Shown here piece by piece: positions 15,057 to 22,219 of a stretch of DNA of 26,064 nucleotides. Origin of the DNA: CAYJFK01 sp964369475. Lineage in GTDB: Bacteria; Bacillota; Clostridia; Oscillospirales; Feifaniaceae. Positions within the stretch are counted from its first letter, which is position 1; each line of letters begins with the position of its first letter. The position numbers were made by a program, and so were the translations under genes. The notes beneath the pieces are model-generated. The model was not told where the DNA came from. It saw only the letters and a program-made list of their open reading frames with translations, and did no database searches. The DNA is taken from contig CAYJFK010000032.1 in the NCBI GenBank assembly GCA_964369475.1, positions 1 to 26,064 on the forward strand, given 5' to 3'.

Positions 15057-15186
15057 TCAGCTTGGAGAAAAAGCGTTTTCTTCAAGCTGAAGAAATCAGC
15101 TGGCGCTGATTTTAACGCCCTCGGGGCGGGAGTTTAACGCCAAGAGTCACCCTGATGGTGCCCCCTCGCCGCTCCTCCTCCTTCCG
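15057..15186. repeat. Family B multi-hairpin element, copy B2
   Basis: Similar in sequence to 11410-11537. The first stem is TCAGCTTGGAGAAAA with 15076-15090 (one G-T pair). AAATCAGC...GCTGATTT, CGCCC-TCG-GGGCG and a CACC...GGTG stem follow. Relative to B1, a T-A pair in the first stem (CAGTTTGG/CCAAACTG) has become C-G (CAGCTTGG/..CAAGCTG), a compensatory change. Its 3' side runs into element A1. Confidence 0.75.
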
Positions 15187-15212
15187 TGAACTTTACATTT
15201 TAGGTGTTTCCC

Positions 15213-15405
15213 AAGGGTGGGAAGCCTTGGGAAAGACCTGTAATCCGAACCCGTTTTTGAAGCCACAGGGCGCACTGTGAGCTTCGTTGTAGCACTTTTT
15301 GCCTTGTCGTCCTCGCCTTGCGCCAGCAAGGCTTCGTCCTCCGCAACAAAAATCCCGCAAAAATGAAGAGCCCACAGGCGACCATGTTCAAGTCTTCCCA
15401 CCCTT
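15213..15405. repeat. Family A palindromic element, copy A1
   Basis: Bounded by AAGGGTGGGAAGCCTTG (15213-15229) and its near-complement at 15389-15405 (one mismatch). Inside, TAATCCGAACCCG and a GAAGCCACAGGGCGCACTGTGAGC segment match the left half of the copy at 21915. The right half is rearranged, so the main stem is broken, but GCCTTGC-GCCA-GCAAGGC still forms a hairpin. The right end supplies two bases of the arsR stop codon. Short ORFs inside look like by-products of the repeat. Confidence 0.7.
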
Positions 15406-15688
15406 AGCAATAGAGCTCTTTAATAGAGCTCATTAACGCTACTACCTTTTGATCCTTTATCGAATAATATACGGTCTGCGCTTTTTTCTCGTAATCTACA
15501 AGTCCGTTTGCCTTTAGTATAGCGAGGTGCTGAGATATGCCCGACTGAGATATTTGCAGGCTTTCGAGCATAGAGTTTACGCTTTTAGCGCCACTTATAA
15601 GCTCGCACAGAATTAGAAGGCGATTTTCGTTTGAAAGAATTTTAAGCAGATCTGCAACATCCTTTGCTTTTTCCTTCATCTCTTGCAT
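15404..15688 (-). CDS. ArsR-family regulator of the two-cysteine persulfide-sensor type (BigR/YgaV/SqrR-like)
   Basis: A 94-residue winged-helix repressor: VADLLKILSNENRLLILCEL, then the recognition helix in LQISQSGISQHLAILKANGL and a wing VDYEKKAQTVYYSI. It lacks the ELCVCDL arsenic site. It has exactly two cysteines, Cys28 in the early ILC motif and Cys94 as the last residue after KELY, the same layout as E. coli YgaV and BigR/SqrR, where the pair senses reactive sulfur. Function is inferred from this layout. ATG 15688 has AAAGGAG 7 nt upstream; ATG 15694, overlapping the previous stop, is too close to it. It is the last gene of a three-gene operon whose promoter palindrome it probably binds. 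The stop codon is partly made by the adjoining repeat. Confidence 0.85.
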   Translation of the reverse strand: MQEMKEKAKDVADLLKILSNENRLLILCELISGAKSVNSMLESLQISQSGISQHLAILKANGLVDYEKKAQTVYYSIKDQKVVALMSSIKELYC

Positions 15689-15690
15689 TG

Positions 15691-16260
15691 TCATTCTCCT
15701 TTGTTTTTTATACTGCATATCCCCTGCGTCATGGTGCCCATCGGACAGTATACGCAAAATCCCCGTGGTTTAAAGAGCACCATTGTTACAAGCCCAATAA
15801 TGTTCGAGGTTAGCATTACACTGTAAAACCCAAATGCAAACTGTGCAACCCATGGTGTAACGCTTAGAGGATATGCAAAGTGCCACGGAACTTTTATTGT
15901 CCAAAGTAGTGTTACAACCTCGTTCATATTTTGCGATCCGCTAAAGACGAGATATGTAACAAATAGCATATTAATAAACATTACCATAAAAAAGGCTAAA
16001 AAGCCATAGCGAAATGCTTTTGTTTTTGCAAATGTCGGCATTGGCCTATTGCGAGAGAACTTTGACCCGAGCCTTTCAAAGAGTTGACCTCTACCGCAGT
16101 AGTTGTGGCAATAGCCCTTGTTGCCCGTTACAATTGCTATTACGAGTGGTGTGAAGAAAAAAATTAGTCCGAGCCACGCAAATAGGATGTTGAAAAATCC
16201 AAGCACAAGATATGCAAGCTCTAAAACCCATAGGTAGTCGTTCCATTTTTTAGTTTTCAT
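15691..16260 (-). CDS. Membrane 4Fe-4S protein, NapH/YccM/NosR-C-terminal type
   Basis: A 189-residue integral membrane iron-sulfur protein with about four to five hydrophobic segments (ELAYLVLGFFNILFAWLG, FFTPLVIAIV, FLAFFMVMFINMLFVTYLVF, FAFGFYSVMLTSNIIGLVTMV). Two cysteine clusters resemble those of NapH and YccM: GYCHNYCGRGQLF near residues 50-60 and FCVYCPMGTMTQGIC near the C-terminus. Such proteins pass electrons between a membrane or quinol pool and a redox partner. It overlaps the ferredoxin gene by 11 bp and abuts arsR, indicating tight co-expression. ATG 16260 is chosen with GAGGTG upstream. The electron acceptor is unknown; sulfur chemistry is a guess from the regulator. Confidence 0.82.
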   Translation of the reverse strand: MKTKKWNDYLWVLELAYLVLGFFNILFAWLGLIFFFTPLVIAIVTGNKGYCHNYCGRGQLFERLGSKFSRNRPMPTFAKTKAFRYGFLAFFMVMFINMLFVTYLVFSGSQNMNEVVTLLWTIKVPWHFAYPLSVTPWVAQFAFGFYSVMLTSNIIGLVTMVLFKPRGFCVYCPMGTMTQGICSIKNKGE

Positions 16261-16462
16261 CTTGCACCTCACGTAGAATTATTTCAATTACCGAGGCAGG
16301 ACATGCCTTAGCACACTTGCCGCACCCTACACATTTACCTGGGTCTACCTCTGCACGGATGCCGTTTTTTACAGTTATAGCGCCAAACGGACATACCTTT
16401 ATGCATGTTCCACAAGCTACGCAAAGCTTGTCGACATATGCAATCTTTTTGCTCTTATTCAT
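16250..16462 (-). CDS. Two-cluster [4Fe-4S] ferredoxin
   Basis: A 70-residue bacterial ferredoxin with two complete cluster motifs: LCVACGTCIKVCPFGAI (residues about 14-30) and KCVGCGKCAKACPASVIEI (about 43-61). It should be a soluble low-potential electron carrier. It is the first gene of an operon with the membrane iron-sulfur protein, whose start lies 11 bp inside this gene, and with arsR. The likely role is to exchange electrons with that membrane partner. The ribosome-binding site AGGGAG lies inside the right arm of the upstream inverted repeat, about 9 nt before the ATG. The charged tail LREVQDEN is longer than in minimal clostridial ferredoxins. Confidence 0.92.
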   Translation of the reverse strand: MNKSKKIAYVDKLCVACGTCIKVCPFGAITVKNGIRAEVDPGKCVGCGKCAKACPASVIEIILREVQDEN

Positions 16463-16465
16463 ATC

Positions 16466-16521
16466 AAGTCGCTCCCTTACAGTATATTAGTAATTTCTAA
16501 TATACTGTAAGGGAGCGACTT
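16466..16521. promoter_or_regulatory. Perfect 25-bp-arm inverted repeat covering the ferredoxin operon promoter
   Basis: Positions 16466-16490 and 16497-16521 are exact reverse complements with a 6-nt TAATTT centre. The inner part, TATATTAG and its complement, has the symmetric shape of an ArsR-family operator. On the minus strand the upstream arm contains the promoter spacer and -10, and the downstream arm contains the AGGGAG ribosome-binding site. Confidence 0.9.
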
Positions 16522-16527
16522 TGTCAA
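16499..16527 (-). promoter_or_regulatory. Promoter of the ferredoxin-NapH-arsR operon
   Basis: On the minus strand: a perfect TTGACA (16522-16527), a 17-bp spacer, and TATATT (16499-16504). Transcription should start close to the palindrome centre, so the mRNA would carry only one arm and could not form the full hairpin. Confidence 0.8.
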
Positions 16528-16563
16528 GTGCTATTTTATTTTAATTTAGGGTAACAGTTGCAA

Positions 16564-17607
16564 TCAAGCCTCTGGCGATGCGCCGTTTATGTAGAATGTA
16601 CTGCCAAGATAATCCACATATAAGGAAGATCCGTCGTATACTATTTCTTCAAATGTCCCATCTGTAAATGTTATATGCAGTACCCCAACTTCGGGCATAT
16701 CCCAATTTCCTATATAATTTCGCATGGTTTCAAAGGTCGAAGACCCTTCTTCTATCGGGAGTGTTTCGGTAAAGATAACACGCTTGTCGGGCGCATCTTC
16801 AAAAACTATGCCCGATATGCCCTCTGGTGAGTTCCATAGTTCTGCTGTTTCCCATTGATTTATAATAAGAAATCCCATGTCTATATACAGATTACTCTCT
16901 GCAAGAGCATCTTCGTGGACGTAGAATTCCGCAAAATCAGACGAGACTGCATTAGTTGTGTTTAGAAGTAGCCTTTCGTCGAGCACGTAAAAATCAGTGC
17001 CAAACCATGCATCGGGATCTTGCAGTTCCAAAGACGATACGGCAATCTCGTCGTCATCTCTTATCCTTGTTACACCGCTTATCGTCCAGTCGCCTTCTTC
17101 GGCAATCTCTCCGTTTTGGTAGTATTGCGTGTAGCCATAGCTCTCTATAACAATGCTTTTTCCTTCTAAGTTGCCAAAGTGATACCAAGTACCCTCGACA
17201 GACATAACGGTACCTGCCGATGATATCTCCTCGGTCTTTTCATAGAGCATTGTGTCGCCATACCATAGGTGGCCGTCTTGCAGTGTCAAGTAAATTTCGC
17301 CAAAGTCGCCGGGCATTAGCACGATTTCATCGTCCAGTATGCTGCAAAAATACATCTCGCTGTGATAACCTGCCGCATCTATCGATACCCACGATTCATC
17401 TGCCTCGTCTATTAAGAAATTTTGCAAAATGTAGCCTTCTCCCTTGTTTTCCTCTGTAATTGTCCAGTAGCCATCGTACATGCCTGCATATGGGTTGACC
17501 TCGACAATGTCGTCGATAGGCTCTGGGGGAGTGCTCTCTGTGCTACTGCACGCAAATGTTGCAAGGGCAAGCATTGTTGCAAGGCAGAGTAAGAATAACT
17601 TTTTCAT
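16564..17607 (-). CDS. Lipoprotein of unknown function
   Basis: A 347-residue exported protein. MKKLFLLCLATMLALATFAC is a lipoprotein signal with the modified cysteine probably at residue 20, followed by a Ser/Thr/Pro linker. The body is acidic and beta-rich, with aromatic stretches such as GMYDGYWTITEEN, VEGTWYHFGNLEGKSIVIES and GDWTIS that recur as loosely similar blocks, suggesting repeated beta-sheet units. I recognise no catalytic motif. The start has GGAGG 7 nt upstream. It is convergent with nothing and lies downstream of the HID-repeat gene beyond a terminator, so it is probably monocistronic. Its stop is about 40 bp from the -35 of the ferredoxin promoter, on the same strand. Confidence 0.8.
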   Translation of the reverse strand: MKKLFLLCLATMLALATFACSSTESTPPEPIDDIVEVNPYAGMYDGYWTITEENKGEGYILQNFLIDEADESWVSIDAAGYHSEMYFCSILDDEIVLMPGDFGEIYLTLQDGHLWYGDTMLYEKTEEISSAGTVMSVEGTWYHFGNLEGKSIVIESYGYTQYYQNGEIAEEGDWTISGVTRIRDDDEIAVSSLELQDPDAWFGTDFYVLDERLLLNTTNAVSSDFAEFYVHEDALAESNLYIDMGFLIINQWETAELWNSPEGISGIVFEDAPDKRVIFTETLPIEEGSSTFETMRNYIGNWDMPEVGVLHITFTDGTFEEIVYDGSSLYVDYLGSTFYINGASPEA

Positions 17608-18082
17608 AATAAACCTCCAATTTTAATATTATCTGCAAAGAATCTCTGATTTTGCTAATAGTTTTGCGTAAGTGGGCGGATTTTAAAGCCTGTCGCTAAG
17701 ACCTGTGCAAGGCAGTTAGAGCAAAGGGTTTGTGTATAACTCCAAATGCTCACGGCAACCACCTTTGGTTTTGGCATAATCTGCACCGAATTTACTTTTT
17801 TGTAAAGGCCGATATGCAAAGCTCATCTTGCAAGAACTTGTAAGGATACTATTATTTATTATTATAACACAGAATAAACACAATGTGGGTAATTATATCA
17901 AAATTTTTACTTTATTTAAATAATCACAACTTTGAATAAATCACTTTTGGAAAGACTTTGTGATGGCACAGAGCATTAAATCCTACAATATAGAAATTCT
18001 TGCCGTACAGATTGCCTCCAACTTAGCGTGGTCTGCCTATCAAGTTTTAAGGCAGACTACGCCTGATAAAGCAGTTATTAAG
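17608..18082. other. Intergenic region upstream of the lipoprotein gene
   Basis: A gene-free stretch between the lipoprotein start and the terminator at 18083. On the minus strand a TGTTATAAT extended -10-like word near 17862-17870 is the best promoter candidate, which would give a long leader of about 250 nt. That leader has some paired words (CCAAAACCAAAGGTGGTTG) but matches no riboswitch I can recall. I see no gene remnant. Confidence 0.4.
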
Positions 18083-18115
18083 ACAAAAGAGAGCGGAATA
18101 TCCGCTCTCTTTTGT
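18083..18115 (-). terminator. Terminator after the HID-repeat gene
   Basis: Perfect 15-bp arms ACAAAAGAGAGCGGA (18083-18097) and complement (18101-18115), with T-runs on both strands, 49 bp beyond the stop. Confidence 0.85.
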
Positions 18116-18164
18116 TGGTGTTAACTTTTCTATAAGCTAAAGGCGGGAAGACCCAAACTAATTA

Positions 18165-20180
18165 TTACGGCAATTGGAACTCGACTATTTTTGTAACTGT
18201 CGAAGCTAAAGCTTCAACCGTTAGTGTTAGATCGTCGTAGCCTGTCGCCTTGATTACAATGGTGTTTTCATCGCCTGCTATATACCCTTCGGTTGTCGTC
18301 TTAATATTTACTGTTTTCTCGGTGTTACCGTTTGAGTAAAGATCGGACAGGTTTAGAGTTTTGCCGTTAAGGGTTATCTCGGTTATTGCATTGCCAAAGC
18401 TCTCGTGCTCGTCTCCGCCGTGCGAGAGAAGCCACGCATTATACACTACAACTTCAATTCCTTCTTCATTGCTCTCTGGAACTATATTGCTCGGAGCAGG
18501 CAAGCCGTCGCCTTCACTCATTACTTTAATGGAAAAGACAACATCGACAAAATTCTCGTTCGTTACAGTTACATTGTTATTTCCCTCTTGTAGTAGCGAC
18601 GTTAGGTCTACTACATTTGTGTCGTAATACGAACCTGCTATCGCTGTATAGGTTATGTCGGCCGTTTTGTCAGTGCCATTAATAAAAATTGTGCCATTAT
18701 TATCGGTGACAAAGTTGCCCATCTTTCCTGTGTAGTCTTCCGAGCCGACCTTCAAGTAAACCGTGCTACCCTTCGTAACAAACTCGTCTTCGATCGTTTT
18801 AAGGTCTGCATCTACAAGAGTTGGCTTGTTATCGTACATGCCCGGTACTTTTTTTGTAACCTCGGCCGTTAGCGTTATTTCTGCATAGCCTGTCGCAGTT
18901 AGCGTAATATCATACTGACCCACAGGAAGCTCTGACAGATTGATATGGTAATCTCCAAAAAATCCACTCCTTGCCGCTTCGATAGCATCACGATCCATTG
19001 TTTTAACTGCATTTCCGCCATTCTTTGGAGTTACAACAATTTCTGTTAGCTCTTTGTAGTAAGTCTCATCGTCAGTAGCTATAACAACGACTTCAAGAGC
19101 CTGCCCCACTTCGACAGAAGCATCTTCTACCGCCACAAAGCTTGGAACAGGAAGTTCTGCGCTGCTTTCGACTACCGAAAGACTGAATGTTCCGTCGTGG
19201 TAGCCCTCTGCTATAAGTGTAACCTCATAAGCTGTACTGCTCGCCGTAAGTGTTGGCACTTCTACGTAGTAAGCAGTTTCTTTGCCGCCCCACGAATTTG
19301 TAATCTCCATAGACTTGACAATTAGATCTGTTGCGGCATTCTCGCCGATTTTAATCTGCTCTACCTTGCCTTTGTATGTACTGTCATTTAGCAAAATTCT
19401 TACATTTTCACCTTCACGGATGGTTGTGCTTTTGCCATCGCCCATCTTTTCGCCGTACTCATCGATTAGGTATACCGAATAAGAAGGGAATGAACTTCGA
19501 TACTCATCGATGTTCAATGTAATTGTCTTATCGTTGTAGCCCTCTGCCTTGATGACAATTGTATTTTCTCCTACTACCCAGTCTGCATTATAAGCATAGA
19601 TTGTGTGGTAGTGATAGGAGAAGAATGGCTTGCCTACATCTTTGCCGTTTACAGTAATGGAAGTAACAGACCTACCGTAGGCATCATCAGCAGATGTGCC
19701 TAAGATCAGTTTAACATCGTCTGTCGTGTCATATGTGCCCTCTGCTACTGCTACGATTGCAGGAGCGTCTACAAAGGTTTCTGCTACCACATCAAATGTA
19801 AATGTCTTTTCTGCATACTCTTTTGCAACAAGCTTTACTGTTATACCTTCTGCTGCCTTAGGGAACATTTTGCCATAGATAGTTAAGGTGTCATTATCGT
19901 GGTTGTACTGATAATCTCCACCATAGCCATTGTCGCCCTCTTCTGTTAGCATATCGCCATTTAGCCAAACTTCTTGTAGCATGTCTGAGTATAGGCTACT
20001 GTCGAACGCACCGACTCCATCGCCTAAGCGAATTACTACATTGTCGCCTACTTCGTACTCGTTATCATCGCTTAGCTTAACATTTTCGGGAACCGCATTT
20101 ACAATCTCAGCAGATGTCAGCTCGCTTGGGTTGAAGTTAAATCTGATAACAGGATAACCTTCCAAGTTCATTTCAAGCAC
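18165..20180 (-). CDS. DUF1533/HID (haemoglobin-interacting-domain-like) repeat protein with decayed 5' end
   Basis: The open frame encodes 671 residues made of about six tandem units of 90-110 residues, each ending in an AxGYxDxT-like strand: KLVAKEYAEKTFTFDV, IKAEGYNDKTITLNI, LIAEGYHDGTFSLSV, LTATGYAEITLTAEV, NENFVDVVFSIKV, IKATGYDDLTLTVEA. Many carry an ITVNGK-type strand, as in DUF1533/HID domains of Gram-positive surface proteins. There is no signal peptide, anchor or ribosome-binding site at GTG 20180 or ATG 20171. Upstream, GGAG-TAG-ATG at 20241 opens a signal-like MKLFKLC that hits a stop at once and lies in another frame. The gene is therefore probably a 5'-damaged surface-protein gene. 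A terminator follows it. Confidence 0.75.
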   Translation of the reverse strand: MLEMNLEGYPVIRFNFNPSELTSAEIVNAVPENVKLSDDNEYEVGDNVVIRLGDGVGAFDSSLYSDMLQEVWLNGDMLTEEGDNGYGGDYQYNHDNDTLTIYGKMFPKAAEGITVKLVAKEYAEKTFTFDVVAETFVDAPAIVAVAEGTYDTTDDVKLILGTSADDAYGRSVTSITVNGKDVGKPFFSYHYHTIYAYNADWVVGENTIVIKAEGYNDKTITLNIDEYRSSFPSYSVYLIDEYGEKMGDGKSTTIREGENVRILLNDSTYKGKVEQIKIGENAATDLIVKSMEITNSWGGKETAYYVEVPTLTASSTAYEVTLIAEGYHDGTFSLSVVESSAELPVPSFVAVEDASVEVGQALEVVVIATDDETYYKELTEIVVTPKNGGNAVKTMDRDAIEAARSGFFGDYHINLSELPVGQYDITLTATGYAEITLTAEVTKKVPGMYDNKPTLVDADLKTIEDEFVTKGSTVYLKVGSEDYTGKMGNFVTDNNGTIFINGTDKTADITYTAIAGSYYDTNVVDLTSLLQEGNNNVTVTNENFVDVVFSIKVMSEGDGLPAPSNIVPESNEEGIEVVVYNAWLLSHGGDEHESFGNAITEITLNGKTLNLSDLYSNGNTEKTVNIKTTTEGYIAGDENTIVIKATGYDDLTLTVEALASTVTKIVEFQLP

Positions 20181-20404
20181 ATGACGGCGCTAACATTTTC
20201 ACAGTACGAGCATAATATTAACACAGCTTAAACAACTTCATCTACTCCAAATTCGCTTTGTTTTTGCATTTTTACTATATTCATATTTCTATATAATTTA
20301 CTATTTTTTCTAAGTATACAAGTGTTTTTTCTATGAAATACAAGACTAAAAAGCTTTTTTCTTCAAAACGATAAAATTTTATAGTGCAAAGCTTTTATCA
20401 CTTC
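20181..20404. other. AT-rich upstream region of the HID-repeat gene, with remnant start
   Basis: On the minus strand GGAG (20245-20248) and ATG (20239-20241) precede seven codons and a stop. The frame is 1 nt off that of the downstream repeats. I see no promoter, repeat or other gene in the rest. Confidence 0.4.
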
Positions 20405-20437
20405 AAAAAAGCGACTATCAGCTTTAGAGATAGTCGC
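20405..20437 (-). terminator. Orphan Rho-independent terminator
   Basis: GCGACTATC (20411-20419) pairs with GATAGTCGC (20429-20437). On the minus strand TTTTTT follows directly. No minus-strand gene lies upstream before the plus-strand gene at 20895, so it would end an unannotated RNA or is left over from a lost gene. Confidence 0.65.
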
Positions 20438-20894
20438 AAAACATAATAATGATTAAGTGTTTTTTGTAGGTGGTTTTAAATTAAATTAGTTAAAAAAAGA
20501 AATATAATTCACATTATGCAAAAATAACTCGAGCTCAATTTCAGAAAATGACACTGTGAGCGTCAACACTTGGATTATCGAGCCCCATCTCACTCCAAAC
20601 AGACATCGCCTAAAGCGAAGTTAACGAATGTTGCAAGCAATAAGCTCGACTTTAATATGTCACATTTTTATATTAATTATGATTTTAATTACCTATAACC
20701 TTATAAGCTATTCATTATTGTGTTGTAGTAAATTACAGATAAATCTGATACAATGGTAATGGCTAAAATGTATTTTTGAATAACATGCTTAGCTAAATTT
20801 ACTCGAATCGACTATGTTTTGTTTAAATTTAAATCCGCTTTTCGAAGCCACAACCCATAAGATAATTACTAAATTCATAAGAAGGTGTTGCATT
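20438..20894. other. Gene-free region with possible small RNA and decayed repeat
   Basis: No coding frame is convincing. On the minus strand GTCGAGC (about 20643-20649) can pair with GCTCGAT near 20578. Words CACTGTGAGC (about 20552-20561) and GCAATAAGC (about 20638-20646) are shared with repeat element A2, hinting at a decayed copy. A TGATACAAT extended -10-like word at 20746-20754 may serve the plus-strand metallophosphoesterase, but no good -35 matches. Confidence 0.35.
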
Positions 20895-21614
20895 ATGATT
20901 TATATAACGGGCGATACTCATGGTAAGTTTGCAAGAATTGAATATTTTTGTAAAAAAATTGGCACGAGTAAAGATGATATTCTTATAATTTTAGGAGATG
21001 CCGGCATCAACTTTCACCAAGGGGAGCGAGATGTTAGGCTAAAAAAGTCTCTTTTAGAACTGCCGATAACGCTCTTTTGCATACACGGAAATCACGAGAT
21101 GCGTCCGTCAAGCACCGACCTGTACCAAGCAGTAGATTGGAAAGGCGGTACTGTTTACAGGGAGGAGCAGTTTCCGAATATTCTCTTTGCAATAGATGGA
21201 GAGCTTTACGATTTTAACGACAAGAGGTGCATTGTCATTGGCGGTGCGTATAGTGTAGATAAATTTCATCGCATGAGGCATGGATACGGATGGTGGAGCG
21301 ACGAGCAACCGAGCGAGGAAATAAAGGCCAAGGTAGAGCAAAGGTTAGAGCAGTTAGACTACAAAATAGATGTAGTTCTCACCCATACCACCCCCGAAAA
21401 ATACGAACCTACCGAGATGTTTTTATCCTCCATTCTTCAATCGACTGTCGATAAATCAACCGAAAGGTGGTTAGATGCTATCGAGGACAGGTTGATATAT
21501 TCTAAATGGTACTGCGGACATTATCACACCGACAAAGTTGTTGACAGGATAGAGTTTATGTACGAGGGCATAAAGGAATTTGCGCAAGATGTTGGCGGCA
21601 TACAAAATGAATAG
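20895..21614 (+). CDS. Calcineurin-like metallophosphoesterase
   Basis: A 239-residue cytosolic phosphoesterase with the full set of metal-binding motifs: YITGDTHGKF (Asp7, His9), IILGDAGIN, FCIHGNHEMRP, VVLTHTTPEKY and YCGHYHTDK. Such small enzymes hydrolyse phosphomono- or diesters; the substrate cannot be told. ATG 20895 has AAGAAGG upstream and begins directly with the first motif; the longer frame from 20814 adds 27 residues without homology and is rejected. It is the only plus-strand gene in this accessory stretch, and no terminator is obvious after it. A remnant of a metal ATPase follows on the other strand. Confidence 0.88.
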   Translation: MIYITGDTHGKFARIEYFCKKIGTSKDDILIILGDAGINFHQGERDVRLKKSLLELPITLFCIHGNHEMRPSSTDLYQAVDWKGGTVYREEQFPNILFAIDGELYDFNDKRCIVIGGAYSVDKFHRMRHGYGWWSDEQPSEEIKAKVEQRLEQLDYKIDVVLTHTTPEKYEPTEMFLSSILQSTVDKSTERWLDAIEDRLIYSKWYCGHYHTDKVVDRIEFMYEGIKEFAQDVGGIQNE

Positions 21615-21709
21615 TAATGTCAAAGCCCTCGGGCACCTTTACTATGCTTAATCTAAACACTAACTACCATGTATTAGATTTATATAAAAAATGCACGCAT
21701 TTAGACAAT

Positions 21710-21914
21710 ACTCTACCTTGTGCCGGAACAAGGTTTAAGAGCATTTCAATACCTTTTTTAGCTTTTTCAACTATCCTGTCCTCTAAAAGCTCACCTATGG
21801 CCATAATAAACACAACTTCGCCTGCCAAAAAAATATCGCCGATATAAACAGCGGCTATCATTGCAATGGTGATCAAAAGCGGAGAAGTGATTCTTTTATA
21901 AATTCGCTTTTTTG
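21710..21914 (-). pseudogene. Fragment of a second P1B-type metal ATPase
   Basis: The minus strand encodes about 65 residues reading KRITSPLLITIAMIAAVYIG, then DIFLAGEVVFIMAIGELLED and KAKKGIEMLLNLVPAQGR. This matches the early membrane helices of the intact ATPase at 13101 (SSPLLISIAMIAAIYIGDIF, GEVAFIMAIG, LLNLVPKTGR) with many substitutions, so it is a paralogue and not a fresh copy. The similarity stops after PAQGR, and the frame then runs into unrelated sequence. On the 5' side it ends at the edge of repeat element A2 (21915). Catalytic domains are absent, so it cannot function. Confidence 0.85.
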
Positions 21915-22213
21915 CCTTGGGAAAGGCCTATAATCCGAACCCGTTTTTGAAGCCACAGGGCGCACTGTGAGCAACGTTTACGCATCATGCCAAGGCAATA
22001 AGCATTGCCACAATGCTCCGCCTCGTCACATCACGCCCTGTGGCTTCAAAAATCGTCCCGACCTCAAAACGGCCTGTGTTTTCGTCAGTCGAGGCAGACG
22101 ACGAAGGCAATGCTTGTTGCCTTGACGAGGAGGATAACGAAGAATGGCGGAAACACAGGCCGTTTTGAGGCAGGTTCGGATTATAGGTCTTTCCCTTGGG
22201 TGGGAAGACTTGG
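21915..22213. repeat. Family A palindromic element, two-unit copy A2
   Basis: Outer inverted repeats at 21915-21941 and 22173-22199 match at 24 of 27 positions and share CCTATAATCCGAACC. Inside are two hairpins: 21944-21962 pairs perfectly with 22034-22052 (19 bp, TTTTTGAAGCCACAGGGCG), and 22062-22081 pairs perfectly with 22151-22170 (20 bp). Each hairpin loop carries the same word in its own orientation, AAGGCAATAAGCATTGC at 21992-22008 and the complement of AAGGCAACAAGCATTGCC at 22106-22123, although the two stems differ in sequence. Short ORFs inside are products of the palindromes. It abuts an ATPase fragment. Confidence 0.85.
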
Positions 22214-22219
22214 CACGCA

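Noticed and set aside
17641..17870. Possible riboswitch in the leader of the lipoprotein gene
   Set aside because: GGTTGCCGTGAGC and GCACAGG words suggested c-di-GMP or cobalamin elements, but the order and spacing of conserved parts do not fit any class I know.
20814..20894. N-terminal 27-residue extension of the metallophosphoesterase
   Set aside because: No ribosome-binding site precedes 20814, and the family domain starts directly at the Met at 20895, which has AAGAAGG upstream.
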